The notes under the pieces are model-generated. The model saw nothing but the letters and a program-made list of their open reading frames with translations, was not told the origin of the DNA and made no database searches. A DNA stretch of 64,000 bases from NCBI GenBank assembly GCA_001796335.1, contig MGMF01000025.1, forward strand, positions 82,311 to 146,310, written 5' to 3'. Each line of letters starts with the position of its first letter. The stretch's first letter is position 1. Of this stretch, positions 1 through 7,576 are shown piece by piece. The translations under genes and the position numbers were made by a program. The stretch comes from Chloroflexi bacterium GWB2_49_20. Lineage in GTDB: Bacteria; Chloroflexota; Anaerolineae; Anaerolineales; Villigracilaceae.

Positions 1-339
1 TGGATTGAAGGCGATGTCAAAGGCAAAAAATACCGAGTTGTAGAGGATATAGCTGAGCGTGCCAGACCAGACAATCTGCGCTTTCCATGAACCTCGTGCT
101 GCCAGGATTATCGAGGCTACAAGGATGGGAATGGCAACCATGAGGATTACAACATCAGTACCCTGGGCATTACCAGCGGGCATGGGAGGATCACGAAATA
201 TCCTCGGGAAAAAGGCGCCGATAGCCGACTTTACCAGGGTCACAACGGCAAGAGTGCCCGATAACCAATAGGCTAAAATCAGATTGGCAGGTGCATATCT
301 ATTGACTTGAATCGGATGAGGGGTGAGCGTTGTTGACAT
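1..339 (-). CDS. Membrane protein, N-terminal part only (runs off the left edge)
   Basis: The first 113 codons of a minus-strand gene whose remainder lies beyond position 1. The ATG at 337-339 follows a strong Shine-Dalgarno sequence, AAGGAGGT, at 343-350, which fixes the start. The visible protein has about three hydrophobic stretches, near residues 18-36, 63-81 and 90-110, separated by a polar loop rich in Pro and Arg, so it is an integral membrane protein. I do not recognise the family and the truncation prevents a better call. It is divergent from nothing visible and lies 150 bases downstream of the Dph6-like gene on the same strand, so it could be co-transcribed with it or have its own promoter. 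Confidence 0.7.
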   Translation of the reverse strand, partial: MSTTLTPHPIQVNRYAPANLILAYWLSGTLAVVTLVKSAIGAFFPRIFRDPPMPAGNAQGTDVVILMVAIPILVASIILAARGSWKAQIVWSGTLSYILYNSVFFAFDIAFNP

Positions 340-490
340 AGTACCTCCTTATAATCGTTCATTGGAATAAGGTATAAGATCCTGGACCAGCCTAATGTTC
401 TCAACATTCACCTGCCTGTCCCTGGTGCTCTTCCAGGGGTCCGCTGCACACGGTGTCAGGCCGCCGCTTTTTGAGCAAGACATTTGCTCT

Positions 491-1156
491 TTAGTCGGGT
501 ATCAAATCACAGTAGCAAAAACGGTTTTCTCGTAAAATGATTTCTCCAGGTATGTATGAAACTCTCTCTTTGAAAATCGGTCCATCGTACACAAAAGAGT
601 GATATTCGCCGTTCTCGCCGCACGCATCAACAGTTGGAGGCAGTTCGGACAGGAATTGCTCATCAATCACTCTACCAACAAATTGCCTGCCAAGCGTATG
701 GGTGTCAACGCAGGTAGTGATCGCTTTGAAACCCAATGCTGTGAGAGAACGAGCTAGTTCTTGAGTGTCTCTTTTCCAGATAGGGAAAATGCCCTGCATA
801 CCCAGTGTTGCAAGTTTGTCATCCCGATACTTCCGCAGGTCTTCCAGAAATATGTCTCCAAACACAACGGAGGTAACACCCATATCCTTATATTTTGTAA
901 GAACCTGTCCCATATTCGATTCATATTCTTCATTGGACGCATTCTTTGAAATGAACACTTTTTCAAGCGGAAAGCCCAACGAGGCAACTTGTCGCTCAAG
1001 CAGAATTCGCCGAACGCCGTGCATGCTGATTCGGTCATAGTCTTCGGTCACAGTTGTGAGCAAGGCGGATATTTGGTAGTTTTTATTCTTGAGGATTTCA
1101 TATAGAGCCAGGGCACTATCTTTTCCGCCACTCCACGAAACGAGTACGCTTTCCAT
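491..1156 (-). CDS. Dph6-like ATP pyrophosphatase (DUF71 / diphthine-ammonia ligase family)
   Basis: A 221-residue cytoplasmic protein of the adenine-nucleotide alpha-hydrolase fold. The PP-loop SGGKDS sits at residues 9-14 and binds ATP pyrophosphate. The central GDIFLEDLRKYRD and the late CGENGEYHSFVYDGP are hallmarks of the DUF71/Dph6 family. In archaea and eukaryotes the family amidates diphthine on EF2. Bacteria lack diphthamide, and bacterial members have been linked to other ATP-dependent amidations, including cobalamin-related ones. The substrate here is therefore unknown. The start is supported by AAGGAAGG about ten bases upstream. The length is typical for the single-domain form. 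It stands alone, with neighbours of unrelated function. Confidence 0.85.
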   Translation of the reverse strand: MESVLVSWSGGKDSALALYEILKNKNYQISALLTTVTEDYDRISMHGVRRILLERQVASLGFPLEKVFISKNASNEEYESNMGQVLTKYKDMGVTSVVFGDIFLEDLRKYRDDKLATLGMQGIFPIWKRDTQELARSLTALGFKAITTCVDTHTLGRQFVGRVIDEQFLSELPPTVDACGENGEYHSFVYDGPIFKERVSYIPGEIILRENRFCYCDLIPD

Positions 1157-1519
1157 TGTTGTAAACCTTCCTTGTTACAGTAGTTCGTGTCCTTGCGGAA
1201 AAACAGATACACCGTTAAACGGTCCAACATTTGTGTGAGCGGAACGCATAATACCTTATAGACAATCCGTTAAATTAGAATGGGACAATAAAATTATAGC
1301 ATAACCACCCATTTCACGAGCTGGAAAACAAACTATCCTCCCCGTGCTTTTCGGGGAGGTGCCCCGCCGCAGGTCCCCGAAGGGGATTGGGGCGCACCTA
1401 CGTGTCCCCGTGTTTTTGGGGGGCGTGTGCGCCCTCTTTTTTTATTCCCTTCCCAAAAAACGAAGCAGAACCCCAGATGCAGTGTGAGATTATTCTTTCA
1501 ACAGACCGACTTTCCCAAG
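1157..1519. other. Intergenic region with G/C-rich palindromic repeat
   Basis: A 363-base gap between two minus-strand genes. Its left half is AT-rich and holds a possible minus-strand -10 (ATTATA on the plus strand at 1293-1298). Its right half, 1335-1440, is packed with short G/C palindromes built from CCCCG/CGGGG. One of them, at 1401-1422, matches a second copy at 3131-3152. I see no gene here. Confidence 0.5.
1401..1422. repeat. REP-like CGTGTCCCCG repeat, copy 1
   Basis: CGTGTCCCCGTGTTTTTGGG at 1401-1420 recurs with one mismatch at 3131-3150. Each copy can fold by pairing CCCC with GGGG. Both copies lie in non-coding G/C-rich stretches. Confidence 0.5.
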
Positions 1520-2848
1520 TCATTCAGCTACTACAACTTGGTTCTTGCCAGCCTTTTTTGCTTTCCTCAATGCAGTATCAGCCTGGTTGAGCAGGTCAGT
1601 CAGAATTGAAGACTTTCCGTTACTGGTAGCGATCCCGATGCTGATCGTAATATTAAGTGAACCATCCGGGGTATTAATAAGCAAATCGCTAATACTGTGA
1701 CTAATGCGTTCGGCGACTACACGGCCATCTTTCAGAGTGGCCTCTACAAGTAATATGACAAACTCGTCGCCGCCGAAGCGGCCTATGGAATCCTCATTAC
1801 GTATTTGTTTCTTGCTATTCTCGGCGACAACCTGAAGGGCTTGATCGCCGACCAGGTGACCATGGTTGTCATTTATTTGCTTCAGATCATCAAGGTCCAA
1901 GATGAGGAGTGTCAGCGGATGTTTGAAGCGTTGAGAACGTTGAAACTCGAACTCTGCCAGATTGAGTATCTGGCGGCGATTATGGAGTCCTGTCAAGCTG
2001 TCGGTATTGGCTAACAGCTCCAACATTTGAGCCTCTTGGAGCAGTTTCTCGCGTTGGATGGTCAGCTCAACTTGGTGACTGATCGCTACTGCCAACTGTA
2101 CATCGTGCTGACTAAAGGGCCTGGCGAGGGGATCCGTCTTGTAGGCGTATATAAGAGCGACCACGTCCTGCTCAATTATGACTGGAACACACAAAGCCGA
2201 GCAAATCTGGTGCTGAACATCACTGCTTTCAGGTTGCTTATCCTGTGAGCTCAGATCGGGGACGATCACTACCGAATGCAGTTCAATTGCCTGCCGGGTA
2301 ATTGAACCTGGTAATTCCAAATCATCCAGCTTGTCGAAATAATCTGCCAGGATCACCCCGGCTTTCTCAGCTCCCATTGCCTGCTGTGTCAACTCGGCAA
2401 TTTCCTTCAGCGCTGTATCCAGGTTGAGGATCATGGTCAGCCGGCTGGAAACAACATCCAGGAATACGGCATTTTGATCGATCGATTCAAGAAGAAGATC
2501 ACGGGTGAGTGGACGGGTGCCCGAGAGTGCCAAAACAAGGGGTGGGGTGGCACCATTTTCCTGAAAGGTAGCATTGATGACAAATTGGCCAATACGAATC
2601 TGGTCCCCAGACTGAAAAGCATGCGGCTTGGTGATTCGCTCCCGGTTTACATACGTCCCATTGGTGCTTCCCAGGTCATTAATAACAGCAAGACCATTCT
2701 GGCAGTAGATCTCTGCATGCAAGCGCGAGGCAGACTCGTCCGCGATGATAATATCATTATCAGGCTTTCGTCCGAGGGTATTTTTTCCGGGCTTTACTTC
2801 ATATTCGATTGGCGCGCTGGAAGGAGAACGAATTATTAATACCCACAT
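1520..2848 (-). CDS. FHA-GAF-GGDEF diguanylate cyclase
   Basis: A 442-residue cytoplasmic enzyme that should make cyclic di-GMP. The N-terminal FHA domain (about 1-95) carries GRKPDNDI, SRLHAEI and GSTNGTYVN, the phosphothreonine-binding loops. A GAF sensor domain follows (about 130-270). The catalytic GGDEF domain (about 285-440) has an intact GGDEF near residue 357. RNED lies five residues before it, which fits the RxxD product-inhibition I-site. FHA-GAF-GGDEF proteins link protein phosphorylation to cyclic di-GMP output. No membrane segment is visible. The ATG at 2848 begins the FHA domain directly. The HD-GYP protein at 48.6 kb is a plausible counteracting phosphodiesterase, but no direct link is shown. 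Confidence 0.92.
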   Translation of the reverse strand: MWVLIIRSPSSAPIEYEVKPGKNTLGRKPDNDIIIADESASRLHAEIYCQNGLAVINDLGSTNGTYVNRERITKPHAFQSGDQIRIGQFVINATFQENGATPPLVLALSGTRPLTRDLLLESIDQNAVFLDVVSSRLTMILNLDTALKEIAELTQQAMGAEKAGVILADYFDKLDDLELPGSITRQAIELHSVVIVPDLSSQDKQPESSDVQHQICSALCVPVIIEQDVVALIYAYKTDPLARPFSQHDVQLAVAISHQVELTIQREKLLQEAQMLELLANTDSLTGLHNRRQILNLAEFEFQRSQRFKHPLTLLILDLDDLKQINDNHGHLVGDQALQVVAENSKKQIRNEDSIGRFGGDEFVILLVEATLKDGRVVAERISHSISDLLINTPDGSLNITISIGIATSNGKSSILTDLLNQADTALRKAKKAGKNQVVVAE

Positions 2849-3088
2849 AGTGTTATTCTATTCTCCTGGATAATCTGATAAAATCTTGCTGAAAGGTAAA
2901 TATCACGGGGTATGGGCTGCGAATAGGATTATGTAAATTTCCGGGTCAAATATTGCAAAATCTTTTTCTATTATATACCAGTTTTCATAAGTCACATTAG
3001 TAATGTCAGAGGCTGAATAATGCTTTCTCATTGTAAAAAGATGGCTGCTGCCTGGCCCGAGCCCGGTGCCAGTTGACGGTTGGAGGTA

Positions 3089-3118
3089 GGGGCGGGTCTT
3101 GCCTTATCGACCCGCCCC
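3089..3118. repeat. Perfect 10-base-pair hairpin, REP-like
   Basis: GGGGCGGGTC at 3089-3098 pairs exactly with GACCCGCCCC at 3109-3118 across a ten-base loop. The layout (G-rich arm, short CTT-containing loop, C-rich arm) resembles the GGGCAGGT hairpins at 13010-13030 and 54610-54628. Confidence 0.6.
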
Positions 3119-3130
3119 GTTTTCTGGGGG

Positions 3131-3152
3131 CGTGTCCCCGTGTTCTTGGGGG
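3131..3152. repeat. REP-like CGTGTCCCCG repeat, copy 2
   Basis: Second copy of the repeat at 1401-1422. It reads into the end of the restriction-methylase tail fragment, which it appears to have interrupted. Confidence 0.5.
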
Positions 3153-3154
3153 TG

Positions 3155-3235
3155 CCCTTCCGCGATCTTGATTTCATCTTCCGATAATCCATACAACTCG
3201 TACACCAACTGATCAATCTCCCGCTCCCATTGACT
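3155..3235 (-). pseudogene. Relic of an Eco57I/PglX-type methyltransferase C-terminus, copy 1
   Basis: The minus strand encodes EREIDQLVYELYGLSEDEIK followed by IAEG. This is the characteristic last segment of Eco57I/PglX-like DNA methyltransferases (the consensus tail reads roughly IDxLVYxLYGLTEEEIxIVE). Only about 27 codons remain. They are preceded by repeat sequence and followed in frame by REP-like sequence, so the protein cannot be functional. The rest of the methyltransferase is absent. A second, more decayed copy lies at 3362-3423. Confidence 0.6.
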
Positions 3236-3264
3236 CATATCTGCTGCGGATTGGACGTATTCAG

Positions 3265-3356
3265 ACCTGACAGGTTTCATCGTGACCTGAGCCAATCGCA
3301 AGTCTGTGAATCATTGTCTACTCGATTGATCAGACTTCTATGGAAACCTGCCAGGT
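3265..3356. repeat. ACCTGWCAGGT-bounded repeat, copy 1
   Basis: A 92-base unit that begins with ACCTGACAGGT (3265-3275) and ends with ACCTGCCAGGT (3346-3356). The interior is strongly similar to the unit at 3438-3528, and a short version sits at 30722-30753. The near-palindromic ends suggest a small mobile or structural repeat family. Confidence 0.65.
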
Positions 3357-3361
3357 ATTTA

Positions 3362-3423
3362 TCAGGTCTTATTCTCCACGATCCTGATCTCTTCCTCAGT
3401 CAACCCATACAACTAATACACCA
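3362..3423 (-). pseudogene. Relic of the same methyltransferase tail, copy 2
   Basis: The minus strand reads VY*LYGLTEEEIRIVENKT, with a stop inside the motif. The segment matches the copy at 3155-3235 at DNA level and has the same relation to the downstream ACCTGWCAGGT unit. Tail plus repeat therefore look like one roughly 170-base module duplicated in tandem. Confidence 0.5.
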
Positions 3424-3437
3424 GCCGACGCGTTCAA

Positions 3438-3528
3438 ACCTGACAGGTTTCATCGTGACCTGGGTCAATCGTAATTCTGTGAATCAAATTCGACTTGTTG
3501 ATCAAACTTCTACGGAAACCTGTCAGGT
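3438..3528. repeat. ACCTGWCAGGT-bounded repeat, copy 2
   Basis: Starts with ACCTGACAGGT (3438-3448) and ends with ACCTGTCAGGT (3518-3528). The interior (TTTCATCGTGACCTG, then CTGTGAATCA) aligns with copy 1 at 3265-3356 along its length, with scattered substitutions. Confidence 0.65.
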
Positions 3529-3717
3529 CTTTTTGTGGACTCGATCTCGCTCTGGATCATTTCTTTCTTCGGCATCACTAGTTGTGGCATTAACCAGTTC
3601 AAATAAGGGCAAGTTATCCGCATAACACCGGTATCGAATGAGTTCGATACCGCGACTCATCTGTTTGACAGCATGCTCGTCAAACTTGGAAAATTCGCCT
3701 GGCAAGGTGCGTCGCAT
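3523..3717 (-). pseudogene. Short conserved-looking fragment beside the methylase relics
   Basis: A 64-codon frame containing LPGEFSKFDEHAVKQMSRG and then a basic RYRCYADNLPLFELVNA segment. The pattern looks like a protein domain end rather than random sequence. Its tail runs into repeat sequence and its start lies against the end of the transporter gene. I suspect a remnant of a restriction- or nuclease-associated protein, given the methylase tails next to it, but I do not recognise the family with confidence. It could also be a small intact gene. Confidence 0.4.
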
Positions 3718-3727
3718 ACGCGCCGGT

Positions 3728-5545
3728 TCAGGAATCCTTTTCGCCGGGTGTGGTCTCTTTGGGCGCACCGCCGAGTTTCGGTTCCGGCTTATCGAGATAC
3801 TGTGCCAGCAGGGAGGGCGCTTCGGGGCGATCCACATGCAAGGCATGGTCATAATCTCCAGCGATGGCAGGCGGTTCGTATCCTACCGGGCGGTGGACAC
3901 CGAAGAGTTCGAAGAAGCGAGAGATGCCGATTAGCAAGGTATAACGATATTCCTGCATACGAAGGGATTGCCACTCAACGATGGAAGCCATGGCTCCCTG
4001 CACACGGGCCTTCTCACGCACTATGCGATGGATGGTGACCGGGTCACGGGCGCCGATGGGCGAGATCAGAACGAGATTGGCGACAACAATCAGGATACTA
4101 AACGAAATCAGCACCACCCAGCCACCTTCCTGCCATTTGCCAATGATCTGACCAACAAATACAAAACCGGAAAGCAGGGCGGTAAAACCTGCGGCCAGGC
4201 CGCCCCAGCGGCGGGCTTTGCCAGTGAAAGTCGCCAGGATATGCTTGCGGATGGCAAATCCCATCATCATAATAGGCATGAACACGCCAATGCCGTAGTA
4301 AGGAATTCCCGCCGAAGTTTGACCCTTGATCAGAAAGGCGATGATGGCGGTCACGATGAAACCAATCGTCACTGATCGGGTGAATGTGCCGCGCGGGTCA
4401 CGGTAAACGATGATTTCTGGAATCTCGCCCATGGCCACGTCACGCCATTCGGTGGCCTGCAGATCCTGAAAGGCGGTCATGGAGGCTGCGGCCAGCAGTC
4501 CAACCGCCAGGATCTGGTATGCCCAGTAAAGAATATTTCCGCCCGGGATCTGGTCAAACCCGATGAAAGCCAGGTTAGCAATCAGGGATCGCCCGAGAGT
4601 GCCATCATAGACATTGAAGTGGATCGCAAAATAAGCTAGGAAGGTAGTGGTGATGCCTCCATAAAAAAGAAAGGAGGTTTGCACCATGCGCCCGATGCCT
4701 GACTTGCCGCTGTAGAATTCCCAGAGTTTATTCAGGCGAGACATATGCTTCTTGCCCCATCGCACCAGTTGAAAATCTTCATTTTTAATAAACTGGATGC
4801 CGTTAGACATGGCCTCCAAACCGGTCAATGCAACTAAACCCTTCATGGATGAGGTCAGCATATGAAAGGCTGCCTGCCAGATGGTGGCGGGTTGGATGTT
4901 CTCCGGGTAAACCACTGCTGGAACGCCGCGTGTCTTGGCTAAGAAAAGCCCTACAGCCAGCACAATGGTCATCAAAACAAAAATACCTAACATGGTGAAT
5001 ACCACCCGGGCCGATTCCCCCCGTCCACGGATGGTCAGGAACCAAGTAATTGCCATCAGAAATATTCCCAACCCGACCCGGATTAGCCATTGAATGTTGT
5101 ACAAATTGCCAATCGAAAGCAACTGGTCAACACCGGAGAGACTCGAAACAACGATCGTAAAGATGTAATCCTGAAGCAACACCACCGCTACGATCAGGCT
5201 CAACCCAGGCGAAAGGTAGCGCATGGAGGCCGTGTAGGAACCACCGCCTTCATTGAATATACCCAGGGAGTACATATACAGGATCCCGAAAACCGCATTG
5301 GTAAAGGCGATGACCAACACTACGATCCAGGCATATTTCTGGAGGCCATAAGGGTGCAGGGCACTCATCAGTTCACCAGTGGCATAGAAATAGGATGTGA
5401 AATAATCAACCCCAAACAGTGCCAGGGCAGCCAGCAAACCGATCTGCCCGGCGCCATGGATATTGGCATCTTCCTGTTTTTCACGCGGTGCCAGGCGCAT
5501 GACCAGAAAAATGATAACGATAAGAATACCGATTGAAAAGAACAT
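3728..5545 (-). CDS. KimA-like APC-superfamily transporter, probable K+ uptake
   Basis: A 605-residue membrane protein with about twelve hydrophobic helices and a roughly 120-residue soluble tail. Helix 1 contains ALFGVDYFTSYFYATGE. Later come NEGGGSYTASMRYL, LTGLEAMSNGIQFIKN and GVFMPIMMMGFAIRKH, which parallel the APC fold and especially the KimA branch (YPQGGGAY, LTGVEAISN, GVFIPF). KimA is a high-affinity potassium transporter of very similar length whose soluble tail binds cyclic di-AMP. The neighbouring Kdp-type two-component genes strengthen a potassium role, which remains an inference. An amino-acid permease is the alternative. It is the last gene of a minus-strand run, 12 bases after the 369-residue gene. 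Confidence 0.75.
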   Translation of the reverse strand: MFFSIGILIVIIFLVMRLAPREKQEDANIHGAGQIGLLAALALFGVDYFTSYFYATGELMSALHPYGLQKYAWIVVLVIAFTNAVFGILYMYSLGIFNEGGGSYTASMRYLSPGLSLIVAVVLLQDYIFTIVVSSLSGVDQLLSIGNLYNIQWLIRVGLGIFLMAITWFLTIRGRGESARVVFTMLGIFVLMTIVLAVGLFLAKTRGVPAVVYPENIQPATIWQAAFHMLTSSMKGLVALTGLEAMSNGIQFIKNEDFQLVRWGKKHMSRLNKLWEFYSGKSGIGRMVQTSFLFYGGITTTFLAYFAIHFNVYDGTLGRSLIANLAFIGFDQIPGGNILYWAYQILAVGLLAAASMTAFQDLQATEWRDVAMGEIPEIIVYRDPRGTFTRSVTIGFIVTAIIAFLIKGQTSAGIPYYGIGVFMPIMMMGFAIRKHILATFTGKARRWGGLAAGFTALLSGFVFVGQIIGKWQEGGWVVLISFSILIVVANLVLISPIGARDPVTIHRIVREKARVQGAMASIVEWQSLRMQEYRYTLLIGISRFFELFGVHRPVGYEPPAIAGDYDHALHVDRPEAPSLLAQYLDKPEPKLGGAPKETTPGEKDS

Positions 5546-5557
5546 GGGATTACCTTT

Positions 5558-6667
5558 TTAACTTTCGCTTTCAAAAGCATTTTCTAAAAGATTTAGCAAA
5601 TACATCAAATGCTTGCGAGTGGATGGGTTGAAGCGCGTGTCTTGGCTGACTTTCATTGCTTCTTGCCGGACAGCACGGATGACGAAGGCCGGGACGAACA
5701 TGATGCGCCCGGCGGGGATCACTTCGATATTCGATTCGTTGATCCGCAGATCCTGGTCGTCGAAATAGGGCAGGCTGAGGCTCAGTCCACGGTTCAAACT
5801 GCCAGTCTTAGCCCGTTTTTTGATTTGGGTGATGATGTCTTGGGTCTGGTAAATGGCCAGGGCACGTCCCTGGTTGACCAATTGACCGAGCATTCCATAT
5901 CTTTTCTTGGAATATTCCGGATCGGTGGAGATGTAGGGGGCCAGGGCGACTGCCTTAAATAACACCTCCATGAATCTCTGCATCGAGCGGATGTGCGCAT
6001 CTGCTTCTTCAAGTGACTTGACCAGCAGTTCACCCTTCTCGCCAAATGCCACCCATTGCGGAAGGTAAAACGCGCGCGCATACGGCACGAACGGAACCAG
6101 CGCTTTGGCAACCTCTGCTCCCGTCCCATTTTCTTCAATGATGGCATCACTTGCGGCGGTCAACGCTGATTGAATATTCATCTGGTCACTGGCAGGGATG
6201 GAGGCTATGGTCTCCTCTTTGTTGGCTGGCCGGTAGATGACGCCCCGCCCGGCGGGCAGCATGTTGTAGACCATGTGTATAACGGTGGAATGTCGTAGCA
6301 AACCGGCTGCCACGGAGACTGCCCGGTCGGGAGATTGATCCAGACTGTTGAATGTGTTCCGCAATTCCTTATACAGTTCAATCTTGGTGAAGCGGTTGAT
6401 GAAATGACCCGCGGAATGGTTGCGTTGGTACTGGGGAATGGTCACCAGTGCGGGTCGGTCCACATTTTCCAGGGTGCTGACCACCCGGTCTGGCAGGTTG
6501 AAGCGGATCTGCGAATCACCTTCAATAATGGCACCAGCGATCTGCTTCCCCTGCGCCTCAAGAAAGCGCTGGATAATGGCAGGCTGGACAGAGAACAGTT
6601 CTTGTTGGCGCTCGTATTCCTCTGTCAGGTAGACTGGCAGATGATTTTGGTTTATATTGATTGACAT
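5558..6667 (-). CDS. Uncharacterised 369-residue soluble protein in the potassium block
   Basis: I do not recognise this protein. It has no signal peptide and no membrane helix. It is mixed alpha/beta with a probable helical middle (residues 150-290) and a basic KKRAKTG segment near 285. The C-terminal part has several short hydrophobic strands (GRIMFVPAFVIRAVRQ) and ends in a helix. It lies 12 bases upstream of the KimA-like gene and about 40 bases after the Usp-like gene, all on the minus strand, so the three are probably one operon. A regulatory or assembly partner of the transporter is a fair guess, with no motif to support a reaction. Confidence 0.8.
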   Translation of the reverse strand: MSININQNHLPVYLTEEYERQQELFSVQPAIIQRFLEAQGKQIAGAIIEGDSQIRFNLPDRVVSTLENVDRPALVTIPQYQRNHSAGHFINRFTKIELYKELRNTFNSLDQSPDRAVSVAAGLLRHSTVIHMVYNMLPAGRGVIYRPANKEETIASIPASDQMNIQSALTAASDAIIEENGTGAEVAKALVPFVPYARAFYLPQWVAFGEKGELLVKSLEEADAHIRSMQRFMEVLFKAVALAPYISTDPEYSKKRYGMLGQLVNQGRALAIYQTQDIITQIKKRAKTGSLNRGLSLSLPYFDDQDLRINESNIEVIPAGRIMFVPAFVIRAVRQEAMKVSQDTRFNPSTRKHLMYLLNLLENAFESES

Positions 6668-6707
6668 TCTTACCTACTTAGATCAGATAATGAGGAATTT
6701 TTGATTG

Positions 6708-7355
6708 TTACCCGAGCATCAAATTCCACGCCCAAAGTATGGCAATTTCAGCAAAAACGGACAGGCACAACAAAACGGTTTGCCCCCAATTTTGGGGAAG
6801 GTGGGTAATTTGGATTTGAATCCAGAAGGAACCGGCCATAATTCCAGCTGCTCCCAGCCATAAAGCTGCCTCCGAAAGAAACGACATTTTCTCGTAAGAT
6901 TCCAGATGAAGGTCAGAAAGGATATAAACCGGTATCTGTAAGTTGGATTGCTGGATTTCACTCAATTCCTGGTGGTAACACCCTCCGCGCTTTTGAGCCA
7001 GCCCAACTACCAGGTCGCCGGGCTGCCAGAGTTGCTCTACATTTTTGCTCCAGCGTTTCTTGGTTTCCATTAATATTTCCACTGTCACGCTGTTATCCCG
7101 GATGGATCCAGCCAAGGTTACCAACTGCCGTCTGAGCATTAATTGCATGGTTGGGTTCGGGCACAGACCCAGGAGCAGCACCTGTGAATGAGTGGAAGAA
7201 GACAACTGCCAGATGCGTTCGGCCAGTTCGCTTGGAATAAAAACCGAATCTGGGATCAAAACAAGTAGACGCCGCACGGGAAATGGCAAAGCAACTGTTC
7301 TGCCGGACAATTGCGTTGACGAGTAGACTTGTGTGAGGGAGGTTAATTTGTTCAT
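6708..7355 (-). CDS. Usp-like domain protein with two C-terminal membrane helices
   Basis: A 215-residue protein. Residues 25-150 look like a universal-stress-protein fold: the strand RRLLVLIPDS, a long helix, the strand QVLLLGLC, and the late strands DLVVGLAQKRG and IPVYILSDL. The canonical ATP loop is not clear. Residues 160-215 form two hydrophobic helices (AALWLGAAGIMAGSFWI and TVLLCLSVFAEIAILWAW), so the domain is tethered to the membrane. Usp domains also occur inside KdpD sensors, and the KdpD-like protein here lacks that part. This gene may supply the function in trans, which is my inference. It heads the three-gene run ending in the transporter. Confidence 0.65.
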   Translation of the reverse strand: MNKLTSLTQVYSSTQLSGRTVALPFPVRRLLVLIPDSVFIPSELAERIWQLSSSTHSQVLLLGLCPNPTMQLMLRRQLVTLAGSIRDNSVTVEILMETKKRWSKNVEQLWQPGDLVVGLAQKRGGCYHQELSEIQQSNLQIPVYILSDLHLESYEKMSFLSEAALWLGAAGIMAGSFWIQIQITHLPQNWGQTVLLCLSVFAEIAILWAWNLMLG

Positions 7356-7429
7356 GGCACCTTTCTTTCTCCAACAATCATAATCAACGGGTGTTAAACG
7401 GTGACAAAGAATTTGGCCAATCCCATTAA

Positions 7430-7460
7430 ATTAAAATAAAAATGCCCTGGTGTCAGGGCG
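7430..7460 (-). terminator. Rho-independent terminator after the kdpE-like gene
   Basis: On the minus strand GCCCTG-ACAC-CAGGGC (7444-7459) forms a six-pair stem with a short loop and is followed by ATTTTTATTTT. It lies about 120 bases beyond the end of the response-regulator gene and upstream of the Usp-like gene. It should separate the two-component unit from the transporter unit. Confidence 0.7.
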
Positions 7461-7576
7461 TTGTAAGGTCTGCGGCAGCATCGCACCTAAGTGCGAAAAT
7501 TAAATTTGTACCCCAAAGGCCGCTGGATTATTTGTAACAACGATTGTTCTGCTGTGAAATGTTTGCGATTGCAAAC

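Larger units (their letters stand above)
2849..3154. other. Intergenic region with REP-like hairpins
   Basis: About 300 bases upstream of the diguanylate cyclase gene. The first 180 bases are AT-rich and should hold its promoter, though I see no clear consensus. A perfect GGGGCGGGTC/GACCCGCCCC hairpin lies at 3089-3118, followed by a second copy of the CGTGTCCCCG repeat. Confidence 0.5.

Noticed and set aside
59..271. Plus-strand 70-codon open frame at the left edge
   Set aside because: It is antisense to the membrane protein gene at 1-339, which has a strong ribosome-binding site and hydrophobic helices; the plus frame has neither.
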